NCBI GenBank assembly: GCA_017557475.1
Contig: JAFYYO010000330.1
Span: 1-5,496 of the forward strand
DNA length: 5,496 nucleotides
Direction of reading: 5' to 3'
Source of the DNA: Bacteroidaceae bacterium
GTDB taxonomy: Bacteria; Bacteroidota; Bacteroidia; Bacteroidales; Bacteroidaceae
The notes below the pieces were generated by a model, which did no database searches, was not told where the DNA came from, and saw only the letters and a program-made list of their open reading frames with translations. The translations under genes and the position numbers were made by a program. This document shows positions 1-5,496 of the stretch, piece after piece (position 1 is the first letter of the stretch; the number at the start of each line of letters is the position of its first letter).

Positions 1-753
1 AAAGGAAAAGTTATCGCGAAGGTACCTGTGACGGTAAAGAGCGAGAATGGTGCTTTCCGTCGCGATATGTTGGGTCAATGGCTCACATTAACGGCTCCGT
101 TGGATTATACGCCGAAAGGTATTACAGATTTGGTCGTTACTTGTGAAGGAGAAGCCGTCAGCGTGGATTGGTTGCGCTTCAAGAATCGTCCCAAGTATTT
201 CACGGGAGTTGGGAAGAAAGCCTCTCCTGTCAGGCCCGACGAGGAGGGCTTTATCCGACGTTGGCGACTGATGGAACCCATAGCCGTGGATGTTCGCTCC
301 AACATTATCTTTACCAATTCGTGGCTTCGTGAGAAGTTCGCTGATGAACTGGCTCGACTGCCTAAACAGAAAGGCAAATGGTACACTCTTGATAGCGAGA
401 ACTATAACGTGAAGCTGTTCCGTTTTGCAGAGAAGTACGGCAAGCAGACCTACGGCTCTTTCTTCTGGTGCGAGGCCATCATTGATTGTCCAGAAGACAT
501 AGAGAATGTGCGTCTGGCTTGTGGCTCAAATGGAGCTTCAATGTGGTGGCTTAATGGCGAGGAAGTGCTTCTGCTTGAAGGCGACCGTCGAATGGTTGTG
601 GACGACGGAATGTCGCAGCGCCTCTCGTTGAAGAAAGGTCGAAATGTGCTGAGAGCTGCCGTCGTCAATGGTCCTGGCCTAAGCGATATGTGTGCTCGCT
701 TCCTTGATGAAAAAGGACTTCCCATTACCAACTACACCCTCGTAAACAATTAA
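1..753 (+). CDS. C-terminal part of a CBM6-containing carbohydrate-active protein (5' end outside window)
   Basis: The reading frame is open from base 1 and stops with TAA at 751-753, leaving 250 codons. The GTG at 28 is probably not the true start, because the residues before it continue the same domain. Codons 1-63 resemble the second half of a CBM6 beta-sandwich, ending in the typical VDWLRFKNR strand (55-63). Codons about 80-250 form a separate domain with FIRRW (84-88), SNGASMWWLNGEEVLLL (176-192) and NGPGLSDMCARFLD (223-236). Its strand pattern suggests a galactose-binding-like sandwich. I recall similar tails on Bacteroidota xylan-active GH43 or esterase proteins but cannot name the family. 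The missing N-terminus probably holds a catalytic domain, perhaps GH43; this is inference. The stop lies 2 bases before the next start, which suggests co-transcription and a shared role in hemicellulose degradation. Confidence 0.8.
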   Translation, partial: KGKVIAKVPVTVKSENGAFRRDMLGQWLTLTAPLDYTPKGITDLVVTCEGEAVSVDWLRFKNRPKYFTGVGKKASPVRPDEEGFIRRWRLMEPIAVDVRSNIIFTNSWLREKFADELARLPKQKGKWYTLDSENYNVKLFRFAEKYGKQTYGSFFWCEAIIDCPEDIENVRLACGSNGASMWWLNGEEVLLLEGDRRMVVDDGMSQRLSLKKGRNVLRAAVVNGPGLSDMCARFLDEKGLPITNYTLVNN

Positions 754-755
754 GC

Positions 756-2207
756 ATGAAACGCAAACTTTTCTTTTTTTTATTTTTCATTTTTCTTTTT
801 TCATTAAGCGAAGCGCAAGTTGGTGCTCCCTACATTCATGACCCTTCCACTATTGCCGAATGCGAAGGCAAGTACTACACCTTTGGTACGGGTGGAGGAG
901 GGCTTATCAGTGAAGACGGCTGGTCGTGGCAAGGTGGTGCAGAGCGTCCAGGTGGCGGCGCGGCTCCTGATGTGATGAAGATAGGCGAGCGCTATCTTTG
1001 TGTTTATGGCGCTACAGGAGGCGGACTTGGAGGCGGTCATAACGGTCGCATTTTGACGATGTGGAACAAGACGCTCGACCCTAAATCGCCCGACTTTAAG
1101 TGGAGCGAAGCTGTCGAGGTAGCCTCATCCGATGGTATGGAAGACCAAGATGCTATCGACCCTTCGCTCTTGTTAATCCCCACAACGGGACGCCTTTGGT
1201 GTAGCTATGGTACTTATTTCGGCACGATTCGTCTCATTGAACTTGATCCAAAGACAGGAGAGCGCATGAAGGGCAATGTGGAGAAAGATATTGCCATTGA
1301 TTGTGAGGCGACAGACCTGCTTTATCGAAACGGCTGGTACTACTTGTTGGGAACCCATGGCACTTGCTGCGATGGCGTTAACTCCACCTATAACATTGTG
1401 GTGGGACGCTCTCGCTCTGTTGAAGGTCCATATATAGATAATGTTGGGCGCGATATGTTTCATGGCGGAGGCAAGATGGTGATTGCTGCAGGCAATCGCA
1501 AGACTGGTCCAGGACACTTCGGACGTACCATCATCGACGAAGGTGTGGAGGTGATGTCGTGTCACTTTGAAGCCGATTTCGACAGGAGTGGACGCTCCGT
1601 TCTTGCCGTTCTTCCTTTGCTTTGGAAGAATGACTGGCCTTATGCAGGCGAACCTTTTAAAGGCGGCACCTTCGAGATTGAGTCTGAACGGCGTGGCTAT
1701 TCGTTGGAACTGTCAGTTGACTTTGTTCGTATGGAACAGGAACGTCAGCGCTTTTGGCAGATAGATCCTAACGAACCTGTGAAGGTTCTTCCTAATCAGA
1801 AACTGGAGGATGTCGTCAAGGGTTGGCCTGATGGAGAGATTCCCGTTCGTTGTAGCGACTATATGTTCCGCCCCTGGCAGCGTTGGACCATCACTCCGGT
1901 CCCCGAAGTTGGCGGCTATTTAGGAGGTCCTTACTATCGTATCGTCATCGAAGGAACAGAGCGTGCTTTGACGGCTACTGCCAATCTTGAGGTCACAACT
2001 CTGCCTGCTTTCACGGGCAAGCCTGAACAACTTTGGCGCATAGAGCAACTTACCGACGGCACTTACCGCATTATGCCGAAAGCCATTCCAGGACAGGAGG
2101 GGCTGAACACTCGCTATGTTCTCTATTCCATTGCCGACAGTACTCCCACCTTGGCTCCTTATGACTTCAGCACAGACAACTCGAAATGGAATTTCCGCAA
2201 TCACTAA
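756..2207 (+). CDS. Secreted GH43 glycosidase (arabinanase/arabinosidase type) with C-terminal ricin-like beta-trefoil
   Basis: The 483-residue protein begins with a signal peptide: a KRK n-region, a very Phe-rich core (6-15) and a likely cleavage at SEA|Q after residue 20. There is no lipobox. Residues about 22-300 fit a GH43 five-bladed propeller. Asp29 in HDP is the likely general base, Asp135 in AIDPSLLL the pKa-tuning Asp, and Glu184 in CEATDLL the likely general acid. CCDGVNSTYNIVVGRS (204-219) and GPGH (251-254) are characteristic of arabinanase-like GH43 members. Residues about 303-483 look like a ricin/CBM13-type beta-trefoil, with QRW (375-377), QLW (425-427) and a degenerate SKW (476-478) about 50 residues apart. 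It probably cleaves alpha-L-arabinosyl linkages; endo or exo action and exact substrate cannot be read from sequence, and xylosidase activity is possible. The start is set by the signal peptide; no Shine-Dalgarno is visible, as usual in Bacteroidota. Confidence 0.88.
   Translation: MKRKLFFFLFFIFLFSLSEAQVGAPYIHDPSTIAECEGKYYTFGTGGGGLISEDGWSWQGGAERPGGGAAPDVMKIGERYLCVYGATGGGLGGGHNGRILTMWNKTLDPKSPDFKWSEAVEVASSDGMEDQDAIDPSLLLIPTTGRLWCSYGTYFGTIRLIELDPKTGERMKGNVEKDIAIDCEATDLLYRNGWYYLLGTHGTCCDGVNSTYNIVVGRSRSVEGPYIDNVGRDMFHGGGKMVIAAGNRKTGPGHFGRTIIDEGVEVMSCHFEADFDRSGRSVLAVLPLLWKNDWPYAGEPFKGGTFEIESERRGYSLELSVDFVRMEQERQRFWQIDPNEPVKVLPNQKLEDVVKGWPDGEIPVRCSDYMFRPWQRWTITPVPEVGGYLGGPYYRIVIEGTERALTATANLEVTTLPAFTGKPEQLWRIEQLTDGTYRIMPKAIPGQEGLNTRYVLYSIADSTPTLAPYDFSTDNSKWNFRNH
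771..801 (+). repeat. T-rich homopolymer tracts in the GH43 signal peptide
   Basis: Inside the first 16 codons of the GH43 gene there are four T runs in close succession: T8 at 774-781, T5 at 783-787, T5 at 790-794 and T6 at 796-801. They encode the Phe-rich hydrophobic core of the signal peptide. Runs of this length can slip during replication or transcription, and a one-base change here would put nearly the whole gene out of frame. That it acts as a switch is only a possibility; the composition may simply reflect TTT codons for Phe. Confidence 0.55.
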
Positions 2208-4175
<1,968 letters not shown>

Positions 4176-4181
4176 TCGGCG
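4176..4181. other. Six-base gap between convergent genes
   Basis: The esterase stop (TAG, 4173-4175) and the acyltransferase stop (TTA on the plus strand, 4182-4184) face each other across six bases. There is no room for an intergenic intrinsic terminator, and I saw no hairpin plus T-run at either gene end. Transcripts from the two sides would therefore be expected to overlap at their 3' ends. Confidence 0.9.
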
Positions 4182-5303
4182 TTATACTCTCAGGAAGATT
4201 CTGTTTCGATAGAGGATATAGAGGATGATGAAGAGGATGGCGATGTTGCTGAAGCGGATGAGAAGGTCATAGTAGTCGCCCACGTATTGCTCGAGTCCGA
4301 AGAACAAAGACTTGCTGACGCTTTTGAAACTGATGACGTGACTGACCACATAAGCCGTGATGCTGTTCATGCCGTAGACTTTCAGGAAGGTCAGATGCTT
4401 GTTGTGTCCGCGACAATCAATCCACCAGTAGAAGAGTCCCATAAGCAGGAAGCAGTATCCGCTGCTGACCAGAACCATCGAACTCGTCCAGATGTGTTTG
4501 ATGACGGGATGTACCAAGTCCCAAGTCCATCCGAGTGCCACCATCGCAATACCTGTGCCGAGAAGCAACACGACCTTGCGACCTTGCTTCATTGTGCCCT
4601 TTAATGCCTCTCCTGCAAGGACGCCTGTCAGCACCGTTACGACGAAGTTTATACTGCTGAGGAGCCAGGTGTAGGTGTAGCTTTCCTTGACGATGACTTG
4701 TCCGTCGATGACCTCTGCCGTATCGCGGAAGCGCCCAAGTACGGTCATATCTATGCCTTCAGCGAGGTTGCCATGAGGTGTGTAGTCGCCTCCACCAAAG
4801 CCTCCGAAGCTGATGAACTCCATCGCACCCCAGAACGCAAGCAGCAGTCCGACGGCAATACCTATTTGTGTCTTCCAACCCGTATGCAGATAGATGAGTG
4901 CGCTGAAGAGGTAGCCGACTGCGATTGCTTGCAAGGTGTTGGTAAACAGATATATGTGCTGAGGGTCAAGAGCCAGCAGATTGCCCTGCACCATCATGCC
5001 GAAGAGCCAAAGCAGGAGCACTCTTCGACCTAATCGCCAATAGAGTGCAGACCGATTTCCCTCTTCGCGGTACTTCTCGAGGGCAAAGGGAATTGCCACA
5101 CCTGCCATAAACATGAAGAGGGGCATCACGAGGTCCCAGGGCGAGAAGCCTTCCCAGGTCTTATGCGTGAAGCACTCCATCACCGAACTCATCCAGGGTT
5201 TGTCGACGACTTCCGACAGTTCATCGATTATTTTGGAGAGTGCGACGAGACAAAACAGGTCGAAGCCTCGAAGGGCATCCAACGATTCCAGACGTTTCTT
5301 CAT
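4182..5303 (-). CDS. DUF5009 / COG4299 membrane acyltransferase (NagX / HGSNAT-like)
   Basis: The 373-residue polytopic inner-membrane protein has about ten hydrophobic segments by eye. Family marks are SLDALRGFD (7-15) at the N-terminus, WEGFSPWDLVMPLFMFMAG (50-68), NTLQAIAVGYLF (122-133), PVIKHIWTSSMVL (266-278) and GMNSITAY (311-318). These match the family that includes heparan-alpha-glucosaminide N-acetyltransferase and bacterial NagX-like proteins, which are thought to move acyl groups from cytosolic acyl-CoA across the membrane to a sugar. The bacterial substrate is not settled, and transport has also been suggested in annotations. The start is firm: LESLDALRG begins right after the Met, and an in-frame stop lies one codon further upstream (5307-5309). 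The gene follows the rubrerythrin gene on the same strand by 51 bases and converges on the esterase gene. The length is typical and no break is seen. Confidence 0.85.
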   Translation of the reverse strand: MKKRLESLDALRGFDLFCLVALSKIIDELSEVVDKPWMSSVMECFTHKTWEGFSPWDLVMPLFMFMAGVAIPFALEKYREEGNRSALYWRLGRRVLLLWLFGMMVQGNLLALDPQHIYLFTNTLQAIAVGYLFSALIYLHTGWKTQIGIAVGLLLAFWGAMEFISFGGFGGGDYTPHGNLAEGIDMTVLGRFRDTAEVIDGQVIVKESYTYTWLLSSINFVVTVLTGVLAGEALKGTMKQGRKVVLLLGTGIAMVALGWTWDLVHPVIKHIWTSSMVLVSSGYCFLLMGLFYWWIDCRGHNKHLTFLKVYGMNSITAYVVSHVISFKSVSKSLFFGLEQYVGDYYDLLIRFSNIAILFIILYILYRNRIFLRV

Positions 5304-5304
5304 G

Positions 5305-5348
5305 GTTTAAGAGTTTAAGGGGTTCAAGGAGTTCAAGGGGTTTAAGGG
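5305..5348. repeat. Five-unit 9-bp tandem repeat in the leader of the acyltransferase gene
   Basis: Five head-to-tail units read on the plus strand as GTTTAAGA, GTTTAAGGG, GTTCAAGGA, GTTCAAGGG and GTTTAAGGG (consensus GTTYAAGGR; the first unit is one base short). The array fills most of the gap between the rubrerythrin stop and the acyltransferase start and ends one base before the start codon. It therefore forms the mRNA leader where a ribosome would bind. Short GTTYAAG-type arrays occur between genes in Bacteroidota in my recollection, but their role is not known to me. Confidence 0.85.
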
Positions 5349-5354
5349 TAACTT

Positions 5355-5496
5355 TTAGTAGTTTTCTGCCTTGATTTGGAAGTAACTTTGCGGGTGATTG
5401 CAGGCGGGACATACTTCAGGAGCCTGCTTGCCAATGACGATGTGCCCGCAGTTAGAGCATTGCCAGATGACGTCGCCTTCGCGAGAGAAGACCACT
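5355..5496 (-). CDS. rbr: Rubrerythrin, C-terminal rubredoxin domain (5' end outside window)
   Basis: The minus-strand frame is open from the window edge to TAA at 5355-5357 and gives 46 residues plus one base. The peptide contains CSNCGH and CPACNHP, two CxxC knuckles 12 residues apart (between the inner cysteines), which make the Fe(SCys)4 site of the short rubredoxin domain at the end of rubrerythrins. It ends in SYFQIKAENY, a typical rubrerythrin tail. The N-terminal ferritin-like diiron domain would lie beyond the window edge. Rubrerythrin reduces hydrogen peroxide in the cytoplasm of anaerobes and protects against oxygen. The gene is upstream of the acyltransferase on the same strand, and no terminator was seen in the 51-base gap, so read-through is possible, though a functional link is not obvious. 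A stand-alone rubredoxin-like protein is less likely given the spacing and tail. Confidence 0.88.
   Translation of the reverse strand, partial: VVFSREGDVIWQCSNCGHIVIGKQAPEVCPACNHPQSYFQIKAENY

Noticed and set aside
4287..5033. Plus-strand open frames opposite the acyltransferase
   Set aside because: They are out-of-frame complements of a gene with clear family motifs and show no domain or start context of their own.
5383..5390. TAACTTTG, a match to the Bacteroidota -7 promoter element TAnnTTTG on the plus strand
   Set aside because: It lies inside the rubrerythrin gene pointing away from its direction, has no properly spaced -33 TTTG, and has no gene downstream within the window.
5221..5412. 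Minus-strand 63-codon frame that runs through the 9-bp repeat
   Set aside because: It overlaps both the rubrerythrin end and the acyltransferase start in another frame; its Leu/Pro/Glu-rich stretch comes from the repeat.
5400..5427. Inverted repeat GCAGGC / GCCTGC with a 16-base loop
   Set aside because: It is within the rubredoxin-domain coding sequence, the stem is only six pairs, and no T-run follows, so it is not a convincing terminator.

Overview
The window looks like a piece of a Bacteroidota chromosome, most likely a Prevotella-type anaerobe of a gut or rumen. The reasons are the gene families (secreted GH43, CE6 and CE1 enzymes with Bacteroidota-style accessory domains), signal peptides ending in A|Q, the lack of Shine-Dalgarno sequences before the starts, about half G+C by eye, and a rubrerythrin. 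The genus is an inference from family resemblance, not from a marker gene.

Layout: bases 1-4175 carry three tightly packed plus-strand genes that look like one operon for hemicellulose breakdown. The first is the 3' end of a large carbohydrate-active protein: the end of a CBM6-like module followed by a beta-sandwich-type C-terminal domain. Two bases later comes a secreted GH43 enzyme (arabinanase/arabinosidase type) with a C-terminal ricin-like beta-trefoil. After 21 more bases comes a secreted two-catalytic-domain esterase: an N-terminal SASA/CE6-type acetylesterase, a CBM48-like beta-sandwich, and a C-terminal CE1 (feruloyl/acetyl xylan esterase) domain. Together they would remove arabinose, acetyl and possibly feruloyl decorations from arabinoxylan or a related polysaccharide outside the cytoplasm. 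No SusC/SusD pair or regulator is visible here.

Bases 4182-5496 are read from the minus strand. A polytopic membrane acyltransferase of the DUF5009 / COG4299 (NagX, HGSNAT-like) family ends only 6 bases from the end of the esterase gene, so the two are convergent. Upstream of it is the C-terminal rubredoxin domain of a rubrerythrin, cut by the window edge. The 51-base gap between these two minus-strand genes is almost entirely a 9-bp-period tandem repeat that ends one base before the acyltransferase start codon.

No RNA gene, CRISPR array, insertion sequence or attachment site was seen. There is no gene-free stretch over 60 bases. I do not see a clearly new biological system. The most interesting points are the multidomain esterase, the repeat that forms the leader of the acyltransferase gene, the unnamed C-terminal domain of the first gene, and the beta-trefoil attached to the GH43 enzyme.
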